Source of the DNA: Chitinophagaceae bacterium
GTDB lineage: Bacteria > Bacteroidota > Bacteroidia > Chitinophagales > Chitinophagaceae
Length of the DNA stretch: 48,895 nucleotides
Direction of reading: 5' to 3'
Assembly (NCBI GenBank): GCA_947447825.1
Contig: CANFLL010000024.1
Location: forward strand, 1-48,895
In this document: positions 37,166 to 45,449 of the stretch, piece by piece
Numbering within the stretch: the first letter of the stretch is position 1
How the letters are laid out: each line of letters begins with the position of its first letter
Notes under the pieces: model-generated
The model's input: the letters and a program-made list of their open reading frames with translations, nothing else
The model's database searches: none
What the model was told of the DNA's origin: nothing
Program-made: the position numbers and the translations under genes

Positions 37166-38688
37166 TTCGCCACATCCGTTCTAAACGGACTCGCTGGTAA
37201 GCCTTCTTCATTGTACAAATTAACTTGAGGACAAAGTCTCCAACCCAATCTTACCGCTTCTGGCTTGTCGATGCCTTCAGCAGAAACAATTACTTTATTA
37301 CCCTTAATTACAGCCTTTGCAGGAACAAATTTCTTGTCGGAACCCGCAATTATAAAGTCTTTCAAGTCGCCATCTTTAGCTACCAAACCTTTGCCAGTAT
37401 GCGTAAAACTTAGCTCGATAGTATTACCCATCACTTTCATTGATTGATAAATGGGCCCCATAAATTCTATCTTTTCTTTATAAACCAAACCTCTTGCCGC
37501 CAAAGCCAAACGCTCGCCCACAGGTTGTTTATTGCCCGGATGAACATCTAAAGTATCATCGGCATCATTAATTACCGTCATGGTAGTGTTTGGCAAATGC
37601 TGATAAGTAAGCAATTGTGCTTCCCTCAATTCTGGTGTATGGGCTTTCCAACCAGGAATTTGAACAATCATAAAAGGGAAATCTCCAATGCTCCAAAGGC
37701 TTCTCCAATTGTTGATTAGGGTTGGCAACAAGGTGCGGTATTGCATACCCTGACCACCATTTGCTTCTCCCTGATACCACACCGCCCCCTTGATGGCATA
37801 AGGTGCCAACGGCAAAATCATGGTATTGTACAAACCACTAGGCCCACCTCTTTCGGCAGGAGTAATTGGCGCAGCAGGTTTGCGAGGAATTTCCTTGTGT
37901 GCTTCGGCTGCCTTAGCAGAATCGGCACTGTATTTTGCCATAATTTTAGCAATATCTTCATTGTGCTTTGCCAACTTACTCGGGAAATCAGCTAGTGCTT
38001 TATAATAATTTTCTAAGATTGGTTTAAGTAGAGGATTGGATTCTAAAGAATCTTTGCTGATCCAGTTTTGGGCAGCCGTTCCGCCATAAGAAGAATTGAT
38101 GATGCCAATAGGAATCTTGATTTTCTTTTGTAATTCTCTTGCAAATAAATAAGCCACCGCAGAGAAATCTTTAACGGTATTAGAATCGCAGACAAACCAT
38201 TTACCACCCGCATCTGTAACTGCCGCAGGAATATCTTCGCTCTTTTTTAAAGGAACTTTATACTGATGAATCATGGAATAATTAGCAGCATCGGTAATAA
38301 TTTCACTCACTTTTGGATAGTTGCCAATAGACCTGATAGACCTAACAGGAAACCCCATATTGCTTTGACCGCTACACAAAAACACATCGCCCACCAAGAT
38401 ATTCTTAATGGAAACCTTGTTGTTACCAGAAATAGTCATGGTAAAAGGACCACCTTCTTTTAGTGGGTTCAGTTTAGCCATCCACTTACCATTGCTTGCG
38501 GTAGCCGTAACTTTTTGTCCTTCAAACTCAACGGTTACCCTTTCTCCATCGCTGGCAGTACCCCAAACTGGCACTGCAACGCCACGCTGCAAAATCATAT
38601 TATCCGTGAAAAGACTATTAGGCTTCACGTTGGCAAAAACATGGTTGCCCGAAATAAGCACAACAACTGCGATTAGTATCTTTTTCAT
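37162..38688 (-). CDS. Secreted sialate-O-acetylesterase-type esterase, paralogue 2
   Basis: 508 aa. Signal peptide ends VFAN (about 20). Same architecture as 13358-14881: KPNSLFTDNMILQRGVAVPVWG, nucleophile Ser109 in CSGQSNM, WYQGEANG at about 305, and the Asp/His pair in DADDTLDVHP. The two differ only moderately throughout, so the duplication is not recent. The role is probably removal of O-acetyl groups at a different position or sugar. Gene order here is CE12, then this esterase, then GH43, consistent with de-acetylation before glycosidase action. Its stop codon lies within the 7-bp repeats. Confidence 0.87.
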   Translation of the reverse strand: MKKILIAVVVLISGNHVFANVKPNSLFTDNMILQRGVAVPVWGTASDGERVTVEFEGQKVTATASNGKWMAKLNPLKEGGPFTMTISGNNKVSIKNILVGDVFLCSGQSNMGFPVRSIRSIGNYPKVSEIITDAANYSMIHQYKVPLKKSEDIPAAVTDAGGKWFVCDSNTVKDFSAVAYLFARELQKKIKIPIGIINSSYGGTAAQNWISKDSLESNPLLKPILENYYKALADFPSKLAKHNEDIAKIMAKYSADSAKAAEAHKEIPRKPAAPITPAERGGPSGLYNTMILPLAPYAIKGAVWYQGEANGGQGMQYRTLLPTLINNWRSLWSIGDFPFMIVQIPGWKAHTPELREAQLLTYQHLPNTTMTVINDADDTLDVHPGNKQPVGERLALAARGLVYKEKIEFMGPIYQSMKVMGNTIELSFTHTGKGLVAKDGDLKDFIIAGSDKKFVPAKAVIKGNKVIVSAEGIDKPEAVRLGWRLCPQVNLYNEEGLPASPFRTDVAK

Positions 38689-38719
38689 AATTATTTCTAT
38701 TTGTAACTCTTCAGGAGTT

Positions 38720-38850
38720 TTTTACCGCTAAGCAAACTAAGTAAAAACAAAGAACACAAAAGTTTAGAGTCCTCAAATGGTAGTTCTGAACAAATAAAGC
38801 CAAACAATCCTTGTGTTCTTGGTGAATACCTTAGTGAGCCTTGTGGTTAA
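38720..38850. repeat. Long inverted-repeat intergenic element, copy 4
   Basis: Left arm TTTACCGCTAAGCAAACTAA, right arm TTGTGTTCTTGGTGAATACC then TTAGTGAGCCTTGTGGTTAA. Lies 32 nt upstream of the esterase start at 38688 and 8 nt after the CE12 stop at 38858. Confidence 0.82.
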
Positions 38851-38857
38851 ATTATTT

Positions 38858-39670
38858 TTATTTAAAAAAGTTTTTCAATTTACAATCCTTCAAGTTTTGG
38901 ATGCCTTTAGTTACCAAAGAAGCATTCAATGTAGCACCGGCAGTTGTAGTATGCACATGGTCTTTAACGGTGTGATACTTTTCAGTTACGGCAGCCTGAC
39001 CTTCGGCATCATATACATCTGCAATAAGGGTATTCAAATCAATAGATAATGCCTTTTCTTCTTTTGCCACCTGCAATGCCCAATCAGCAAAACCGAGTTC
39101 GCCTCTTAATAGTTTACCGTCTTTCCAATCGTTTTTAGGAATGGATGAACAAACAATAACCGTTACCCCCTTTGCTTTTGCCTGCCTAATAAACCGACGC
39201 ATATACCATCCAAAGCTGTGAACAGTTTCGTTTTGTTTGGTCACCACATTATAAATCTGCAAGCTATCTTCTCCAATTCCTTTCAATGTCCCTCTTGCCC
39301 TTGAAGAATCTGCCACTGGCCCTTGGTCATTCAATCCAAACTGAATAATTAAATAATCGCCTTTAGAAAGCCTAGCATAAACGGTATCCCACATACCCCG
39401 TTTGTTTATTTTCTTATCCCATATACCGCCCGTTTGAAAAGTTCTAGCACTTGTGCCGCCTTGTCCATAATTGCGGATGGCGACTTTAGACGTATCAAAA
39501 AAAGAAGGAAAGAACTTGCCCCAACCCCACAAGCCATTATTGCCAGAACCATCATCAACCGTGGAATCACCAATAAGCCAAACGGTGGGTTTCCTTTTTT
39601 CATTTTGTATGAAAGCCAATGCAGAAACTACTAAAAGCAAACAGAAGGTAATCTTGAAAGTATTTTTCAT
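38858..39670 (-). CDS. Rhamnogalacturonan acetylesterase (CE12, SGNH)
   Basis: 270 aa, typical CE12 length. Signal peptide about 1-20. SGNH blocks in order: GDSTV with Ser36, NYGQGGTSARTF at 68-78 (oxyanion Gly), FGLND with Asn114, and the catalytic DHVH with Asp237/His240 followed by TTTAGA. Relatives remove acetyl esters from rhamnogalacturonan I. This is the clearest pectin-specific signal in the window. The gene follows the unknown alpha/alpha-barrel gene by 62 bp and sits upstream of a second esterase. Confidence 0.9.
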   Translation of the reverse strand: MKNTFKITFCLLLVVSALAFIQNEKRKPTVWLIGDSTVDDGSGNNGLWGWGKFFPSFFDTSKVAIRNYGQGGTSARTFQTGGIWDKKINKRGMWDTVYARLSKGDYLIIQFGLNDQGPVADSSRARGTLKGIGEDSLQIYNVVTKQNETVHSFGWYMRRFIRQAKAKGVTVIVCSSIPKNDWKDGKLLRGELGFADWALQVAKEEKALSIDLNTLIADVYDAEGQAAVTEKYHTVKDHVHTTTAGATLNASLVTKGIQNLKDCKLKNFFK

Positions 39671-39732
39671 TATGTAACTTAATTTATATTAAACAACTAT
39701 AAACCTTCATAGGGTTCGAAACCCAATAAAGG

Positions 39733-42039
39733 TTACTTTTTAAACGTTAAGATGGTTGTCTCTCCCGATTTCAAACTTATTCTCTTTAGATCATGAACCT
39801 TATTTTCTCCCATCACCTGCTTTGCTGATGCACTCGTTTCTTCCATTATTGAAAGATTGGCATCTAAAGGCGTAGGATTAGTAATGGAGATAACCAATTC
39901 CGTTTTCGTATCTTTTATTGTTTTCGTAGTTACGTTATCAAAGGCAACTACCAATCCCTTGTCTTTCTGAATATATAATCCCGGCACTTCAATAGTGGTC
40001 AGCATAAGCGAAGTTTCTGCCCAAGTGGATAGCGGCAATACATACCCAATGCCTTCAACGCCTTCCCAATCCCCTAGGTTAATTCTTTCAGTTATATAGC
40101 CATAAGTTGCATTGCCCAATGGCTTCTTTGGATGCGGCAAATATTGGGTGATGTTATGGGCTATTTCCTGCAATAATTCAATATAAAATGGATTGCCCGT
40201 GTAGCGGAAAAGTTTTAATAACCCAACTCCAGAAGCAGTACACAATCCCGGCGACGCATGTTTATTTTGCGTATTTGCATACACCGTACCAACGGAATGG
40301 ATGCCTGCCTTGCCATAAGCGGAAGTATCTGGAAAATGATAATTGTACGATACCACCCATGTTGCCAATTGCTTTGCAGCATTTTCTGCAATAGGCAGCC
40401 ATTTACTATCGCCAGAAACTTCATAGATTGATACATAACTTTCTAACAAGCCAGCTATAGATTCAGAATCGAAGTTCTGCAAAGCATCTCCCGGACCACC
40501 ACAACTAATTCCTTTTTGGATGAAATTTATATTGTAATAATCACCTATAGCCTTTGCAGTTTCTAAGTACTTAGGATCGTGATAATATTGCGAAGCTAAA
40601 GCTAATGCGGCTGGCACAATACCTCCACTGCTAGACCCTCCCACCATAATATCACCAGTTTCGCTATTTACAAATTGCCCAATCTGATGGTATTTATCCC
40701 ATAATTTAACAAAGGCATCGCAGACTCTCTTATTTCCGTCGCTCCAAGATTGTTTTACAGGAATGCCCATTTTGTCCATCAGCATAAACTGCTTGGTAAT
40801 ATACCAAACTGCATCACCACTCTTACGGATGAGGTGCCAGTTTTTAGTCTGAGGTTTTCTTATGTCACCACCCAACCATTCTGTCCCATTTCTGCCAGCA
40901 TCATAATAGAAACCCGATGGACTAATTCCATTTGGAAAGAGCCAATCGAAATTGCGTAACACATTTTCCTGCGTTTGCTTATTACCTGCAAACAACAAAG
41001 GGTAAGTGCTAATCATGCCTCCCGTCCAACCAATTTGCCAGTCTTGCAAGAAATTTTCTCTAAAGCCAACTGAATAATATCCATGCTTGGTTTCAAAGTT
41101 CTTTTCATTAAACTTTTGTTCTAATACACCCATACAAGCCGAATAGGGCAATGCATTTGCCAACAGATTATCACCTGAAAAATCTTTTCTTATGGCTACA
41201 TATTTATCCAAGATGGCAGTTGTTTCGGGTGCTTTAAAGCTATACAGCCTAAACATGATGGTTACCTCATCACCAGCTTTAAAGTCTTTTGGTATGTCCC
41301 AGCTTGGGTAGTGCGCATCACATATTTTGTATAAATATTGTTCCCTTACAATGGGCGAAGTAATGGTTAATGTGGCTATATCCCTGTTTCTAGACTCCGC
41401 AATATCCATCCCATAATCACCCAAACTGTTACCCTGTTTGGTTAATAACCATATCCCTGTTTTTGAAGTATCGGATATAAAACCAATACTCGGCACTGCC
41501 ATATCCCCACTGCGTTCTTGTATTCTAGAAACTGCACCATTACTGTTTAGTTTTGGAATATCTGTCAAAATAATGGGCTTGTCTATGCCAATATCCTGCA
41601 CTTCATATAGCTTAGGAGAATAACGCAACCTTCTCCATTCATAACGATTACCATTGTAGGCAGCGGATGGAAGTAACACATAATTCTTCTCGCTCCATTT
41701 ATCAAAATCTATATCAACGGACACGCTTGCAGCTTCTACATGACCATTTGTACATTTAAAGGTAATGCTGTAATCTACTGCATCTTGTTTGCCAGCCACC
41801 CATCTTGCATCAGTACTTATCTCCCATTTTGATTGTAAGAAGACTTGCTGTTGATTTGCTTTTGCAAGACTGAATTTATTTTGATTAATCAATAAATTAT
41901 ATTGATCCTTGTTGTATTGGTTAATCCTTGCAGAGATATGTCCATTATTAGCCGTCAACCAATTGCTAATGGGCAACGAGATTTGCGCCATCAAGCATTG
42001 AGTAGAAAACATATAAAAAGCAAACAATAGTTTTTTCAT
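39733..42039 (-). CDS. Secreted alpha/alpha-barrel protein of unknown glycan activity
   Basis: 768 aa. Signal peptide ends LMAQ (19). The N-terminal about 290 aa are beta-rich (LLPSAAYNGNRYEWRRLRYSP, IGIDKPIILTDIPKLN). From about 300 a helical, aromatic-rich domain follows: GYYSVGFRENFLQDWQIGWTGG, WLFPNGISPSGFYYDAGRNG, HLIRKSGDAVWYITKQF, HASPGLCTASGVGLLKLFRYTGNP, GDWEGVEGIGYVLPLSTW. A small beta domain ends the protein. This layout fits a clan with (alpha/alpha)6-barrel hydrolases or lyases. I do not recognise the family; candidate acids are the Asp/Glu in RENFLQDWQ, YYDAGRNG and GDWEGVEG. Lies between the CE12 gene and the rhamnogalacturonyl-hydrolase-associated domain gene, with gaps of 62-63 bp. 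Confidence 0.75.
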   Translation of the reverse strand: MKKLLFAFYMFSTQCLMAQISLPISNWLTANNGHISARINQYNKDQYNLLINQNKFSLAKANQQQVFLQSKWEISTDARWVAGKQDAVDYSITFKCTNGHVEAASVSVDIDFDKWSEKNYVLLPSAAYNGNRYEWRRLRYSPKLYEVQDIGIDKPIILTDIPKLNSNGAVSRIQERSGDMAVPSIGFISDTSKTGIWLLTKQGNSLGDYGMDIAESRNRDIATLTITSPIVREQYLYKICDAHYPSWDIPKDFKAGDEVTIMFRLYSFKAPETTAILDKYVAIRKDFSGDNLLANALPYSACMGVLEQKFNEKNFETKHGYYSVGFRENFLQDWQIGWTGGMISTYPLLFAGNKQTQENVLRNFDWLFPNGISPSGFYYDAGRNGTEWLGGDIRKPQTKNWHLIRKSGDAVWYITKQFMLMDKMGIPVKQSWSDGNKRVCDAFVKLWDKYHQIGQFVNSETGDIMVGGSSSGGIVPAALALASQYYHDPKYLETAKAIGDYYNINFIQKGISCGGPGDALQNFDSESIAGLLESYVSIYEVSGDSKWLPIAENAAKQLATWVVSYNYHFPDTSAYGKAGIHSVGTVYANTQNKHASPGLCTASGVGLLKLFRYTGNPFYIELLQEIAHNITQYLPHPKKPLGNATYGYITERINLGDWEGVEGIGYVLPLSTWAETSLMLTTIEVPGLYIQKDKGLVVAFDNVTTKTIKDTKTELVISITNPTPLDANLSIMEETSASAKQVMGENKVHDLKRISLKSGETTILTFKK

Positions 42040-42102
42040 AATTAAATCTATAACCTGTAGAACCGAATTATTGCAAAGGCTTTACGTTAATGACAAGCAG
42101 TT

Positions 42103-42897
42103 TTATTTACTTTCTTTAAATAACCATTTTGTAAAATCGTCGGCGGCTTTAGTATTGTCCCAGCCATTCTTGTAGCCTAATCTACCATTTAGGTATTCAT
42201 TATAAAACCAAGGATCACCTATTACTACTACCATTCCCTTACCTACTTTAGCAGATGCCCCCACTGTATATTTCTCTGTTTGGTGAACTAAAATTGGCTT
42301 GGCAGTTTTAGATAAACTTAATGAGCTAACCTCTTTTAAATATACTTTCTTGGCAGTAGTGAATATGGGATCGTTTTGAGGGATAAAAAATGCTGCCATT
42401 TCGTATTTATCATTATACACTTTGCTTTTGCTATCCCCGTTTAGATGAATGCCAAAGGTTTCCGTAAGGTGATTCAAATGTTCAAACTCAACGTTTAATG
42501 AATCGTTTGCCATCACTACCAAAACACCACCTTTCTTCACCCAATCGGCAATTGCTTTAATGTGTTCTGCTTTTATATAATTCGGGTTTTCAGTTTCTTT
42601 ATATGTATCAGGATCTACCATTAAATAAACTGAAGTTCCTTTTAGATTGTATTTAGTTGGCGCGACCTCTAATGTTTTCAGTGCAAAACCATTCTGTGTA
42701 AAAACTGCCCCTAACTTACTGTAGCCACTTTGCGCGGTGTCTTCCCACATATAATGGAAACGCTCCAATTCGCCCTTACTATTCTTTCTGAATTCATGGT
42801 TGAAGAAGTAATCGAGGGTTACAGTTTTTGTTTGACTGTAAGTTGCGCCACCAATAAACAATGATAGTACTACGGCAATAAAATTTGTCTTTTTCAT
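42103..42897 (-). CDS. Secreted DUF4350-like domain, stand-alone form
   Basis: 264 aa. Signal peptide ends ATYSQ (21). The mature protein aligns from memory with the extra domain found attached to GH88/GH105 unsaturated rhamnogalacturonyl hydrolases in Bacteroidota: TVTLDYFFNHEFRK, RFHYMWEDTAQSGYSKLG, VYLMVDPDTYKETENPNYI, IADWVKKGGVLVVMANDS, GKGMVVVIGDPWFYNEYLNGR. The fold is class-I-amidotransferase-like (ThuA/DUF4350). Here it is encoded alone, with no hydrolase domain in frame. It may bind the same unsaturated oligosaccharide or partner with a hydrolase encoded elsewhere. Role unproven. Confidence 0.78.
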   Translation of the reverse strand: MKKTNFIAVVLSLFIGGATYSQTKTVTLDYFFNHEFRKNSKGELERFHYMWEDTAQSGYSKLGAVFTQNGFALKTLEVAPTKYNLKGTSVYLMVDPDTYKETENPNYIKAEHIKAIADWVKKGGVLVVMANDSLNVEFEHLNHLTETFGIHLNGDSKSKVYNDKYEMAAFFIPQNDPIFTTAKKVYLKEVSSLSLSKTAKPILVHQTEKYTVGASAKVGKGMVVVIGDPWFYNEYLNGRLGYKNGWDNTKAADDFTKWLFKESK

Positions 42898-42946
42898 ATT
42901 TGAGTTATAGTTATTTAATTAATCATTCAGTTTCAACAGAAGAGTT

Positions 42947-43076
42947 TAACCACAAAGAATACAAAGTTAAAGCACAAAGCACACGATGGTAAAATGTCCA
43001 TTTTAGTAATTCTTCACAAATAATACCACTCAATCTTAGTATTGTTTATGTTTTACTTTGAGTAATTAGTGGTAAA
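42947..43076. repeat. Long inverted-repeat intergenic element, copy 5
   Basis: Left arm TTAACCACAAAGAATACAAA, right arm TTTACTTTGAGTAATTAGTG then GTAAAA. More diverged than copies 3 and 4, but same size and same placement: 50 nt from one start codon, 44 nt from the next stop. Confidence 0.7.
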
Positions 43077-43119
43077 AACATACTCATTAGTGTGTTATTT
43101 TATCCCCCTGTTCCGCTTA

Positions 43120-44733
43120 TTAATACTTACCCAATGGTTCATATTTAAACCAATCGAAGAATGCATTAGTAGTAGATTTCTGCCCATTACCAGTGGCATA
43201 CAACCCTAATATCACCCCGTTATATCCACCCGAAACTTCTGTTCCCAGAAACCTTGTATTTATTTTCCCGACTTCCACCATTGCTCCATTGGCCTGTTTG
43301 TAAAAGAAGGTATATATCTTTTTATCACCTTTCACCATCAGTTCCACATCACCATTTGTAAGAGGTATCTGCTTCATTACCTGATTCAGGGAATCTAAAG
43401 TGTAGCGAAGGTTTAATTGCCTTTTGCCCTCTTTCGTGTTAATATAAAAATCGTAATGAAAACGGTTGTCCATCATCATCGTGATTCCTGCTTCTTCATT
43501 TGCTTTGTTTGGGTTGAAATCAATTTTAGTAGAAGCTGCAAAATCAAAATGCTGCTGCCTTCTTGCTATCATTGTTGGCGATTCCCAATCGTACAAACTA
43601 TATTCAGAACCTTTAAGGCACAGATAACCTTTGCGATCTGTCAATGAATAGTTGGCTGAATCTGGATTACGAAGATGCAACCATTCAAAACTCAATGGTT
43701 TATCAAACTCAGTAAGTACGGTTGCATTAAAAGGTTGAGGTGTTTCTGTTTGATAATTAGGCGGATTTTTCTTAATAATAATGTCTGATTGCCCATTTCC
43801 ATTAACCGTAGGCCATTCATCTGAAGGCCATTCTACGGGGGTTAGGCAAGTTTCTCTACCAATAAAATGTATGCCATCTACAGCGGGTCTGAAACCAAGA
43901 TGCACCATCCACCAACTACCATCGGTAGCCTGTATCATATCTGCATGGCCAGTGCCTTGTAGCTGACTATATGCCATTCTATTAGTCAATATCGGGTTGT
44001 GCGGACAACTCTCATAAGGTCCCCAAATGTTCTTACTTCTAGCGATAGCCACCGAGTGTCCGTAAGCCGTACCGCCCTCTGCTGTCTGCAAATAGTAGTA
44101 GTTATCTTTTTTGTACATGTGAGGGCTTTCTACATAGCTGCCCCCACTACCCTTCCATAGTTCTTTTATATCGCTAAGTCTTTTGCCTGTTTTTATATCA
44201 ATTTCCGATTGATAGATAGCACGTGGGTCACTAGATTTTGTTGCACGGTTTGATATAAAATACATTTTCCCATCTTCATCCCAAAACAATGAAGGGTCTA
44301 TGCCGCTTTGGTTTACATAAATAGGTTCGCTCCAAGGTCCTGCGGGGTTTGTAGCAGTAACATAAAAGTTTCCATAACTCATATTGCCCGAAACAAGCGT
44401 AACCACCATATAAAAAACACCATCGTGATAGCGTATTGTTGGGGCATAAATACCATTGGAAGGTTTACAGTTTTTAAGTGGCAACTGCGATGCCCTGTCC
44501 AGCACATTACCTATCTGATGCCAATGTACCATATCGGTACTATGCCAAACAGGGACGCCAGGAAAATATTCGAAACTGCTATTTACAAGATAATAATCGT
44601 TGCCCACACGGCATATACTTGGATCGGGATAAAAGCCTGGTATAACAGGATTTTTGTAGCCTTGCGCCAAACAAGCGGTTATAGTAGAGGCAAACAGCAG
44701 ACAAGCAACGAAAAAATTTTTAGTGAACCTCAC
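43120..44733 (-). CDS. Secreted GH43 beta-xylosidase/alpha-L-arabinofuranosidase
   Basis: 537 aa. Signal peptide ends CLAQ (24). Canonical GH43 propeller: KNPVIPGFYPDPSICRVGND with base Asp37, SGIDPSLFWDEDGK with Asp146, YVESPHMYKKDNYYYL with acid Glu202. A C-terminal beta-sandwich (about 340-530, DUF1349/GH43_C2-like) has FEWLHLRNPDS and AGITMMMDNRFHYDF. This two-domain form is the common Bacteroidota xylosidase/arabinofuranosidase type. It is the first glycosidase of the right minus cluster, with a TAGATTTG box 32 nt before its start. Confidence 0.9.
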   Translation of the reverse strand: MRFTKNFFVACLLFASTITACLAQGYKNPVIPGFYPDPSICRVGNDYYLVNSSFEYFPGVPVWHSTDMVHWHQIGNVLDRASQLPLKNCKPSNGIYAPTIRYHDGVFYMVVTLVSGNMSYGNFYVTATNPAGPWSEPIYVNQSGIDPSLFWDEDGKMYFISNRATKSSDPRAIYQSEIDIKTGKRLSDIKELWKGSGGSYVESPHMYKKDNYYYLQTAEGGTAYGHSVAIARSKNIWGPYESCPHNPILTNRMAYSQLQGTGHADMIQATDGSWWMVHLGFRPAVDGIHFIGRETCLTPVEWPSDEWPTVNGNGQSDIIIKKNPPNYQTETPQPFNATVLTEFDKPLSFEWLHLRNPDSANYSLTDRKGYLCLKGSEYSLYDWESPTMIARRQQHFDFAASTKIDFNPNKANEEAGITMMMDNRFHYDFYINTKEGKRQLNLRYTLDSLNQVMKQIPLTNGDVELMVKGDKKIYTFFYKQANGAMVEVGKINTRFLGTEVSGGYNGVILGLYATGNGQKSTTNAFFDWFKYEPLGKY

Positions 44734-45149
44734 TGTAATAATTTACAAGTAATATAAAGAATAGCAAATCTAATGGTCAACATCAGTGTAGGCTTGTTTG
44801 GATGTGTACTATACTATACCAGATGGGGCAAAAGAAGTTGAAAAAAGTGCATGAGGCTGTTTCTGTAAGCAGTAAATTAGTATTTATAATAATGGCAATC
44901 AGCCTTTTTTAAGTAGTTTCAATTTTGTACCTATTGGATTGAGATCTTTTTAATCTTTAATTATATTTTTCAATTTACTTTACTGCTCCATTATTTTAAG
45001 AGCTATATATTAGCTTTAGTTGGTGTATTTCAAACTTTTTAAAACTAAAAACTTTGCCCTTCACCAAACAAAATTTAGTTAGCAATTTACCTTTCGGCGC
45101 AATTGCTTTAGGTAATAAAAACAAGCGCATAAAACTCGTTTTTTGTCAG
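44734..45149. other. Gene-free upstream region of the GH43 gene
   Basis: AT-rich leader/promoter region without a reading frame. Apart from the candidate -7 box at 44765, I see no terminator, RNA or repeat before array G begins. Confidence 0.4.
44765..44772 (-). promoter_or_regulatory. Candidate -7 box (TAnnTTTG) for the GH43 gene
   Basis: The minus strand reads TAGATTTG, 31 nt upstream of the start codon. No convincing -33 TTTG at the proper spacing, so moderate to low confidence. Confidence 0.35.
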
Positions 45150-45254
45150 ATGCTCTACGACACGAGTTAAACCCTCTACGTTATGAGTTAAATGCTCTAC
45201 GACAAGTACAATATCCTCTACGTTACGAGTTAAATGCTCTACGACAAGTATTAA
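45150..45254. repeat. 21-bp tandem array G (5 units)
   Basis: Five exact 21-bp units with core CTCTACGACACGAGTTAA or CTCTACGTTACGAGTTAA; a sixth (45255-45275) is decayed. The dyad arms CTC/GAG are separated by 8 nt here. Located in the 717-bp gap between the GH43 gene and the amidohydrolase-like gene. Confidence 0.88.
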
Positions 45255-45400
45255 ATGGTTGCTTACAAAAAATGAGGGGAGCGTATAGAGGAGCGTAAAA
45301 AGTGGATTTACCACCCCGGCCTATCGGCCACCACCTCGTAAGGAGAATTACACCATTATACACTGCAAACCTTTCTTTTTCTGTTAAATTAATAACATTG

Positions 45401-45429
45401 CCCCGTTATGGCTAGAACCCATTACGGGG
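45401..45429 (-). terminator. Possible terminator hairpin after the amidohydrolase-like gene
   Basis: CCCCGTTATGG and CCATTACGGGG form an 11-bp near-perfect stem with a 7-nt loop, 20 nt past the stop at 45450. There is no U-run on the minus strand, so it may be a repeat hairpin rather than a true terminator. Confidence 0.4.
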
Positions 45430-45449
45430 TTAACTACTAGGCTATGTGG

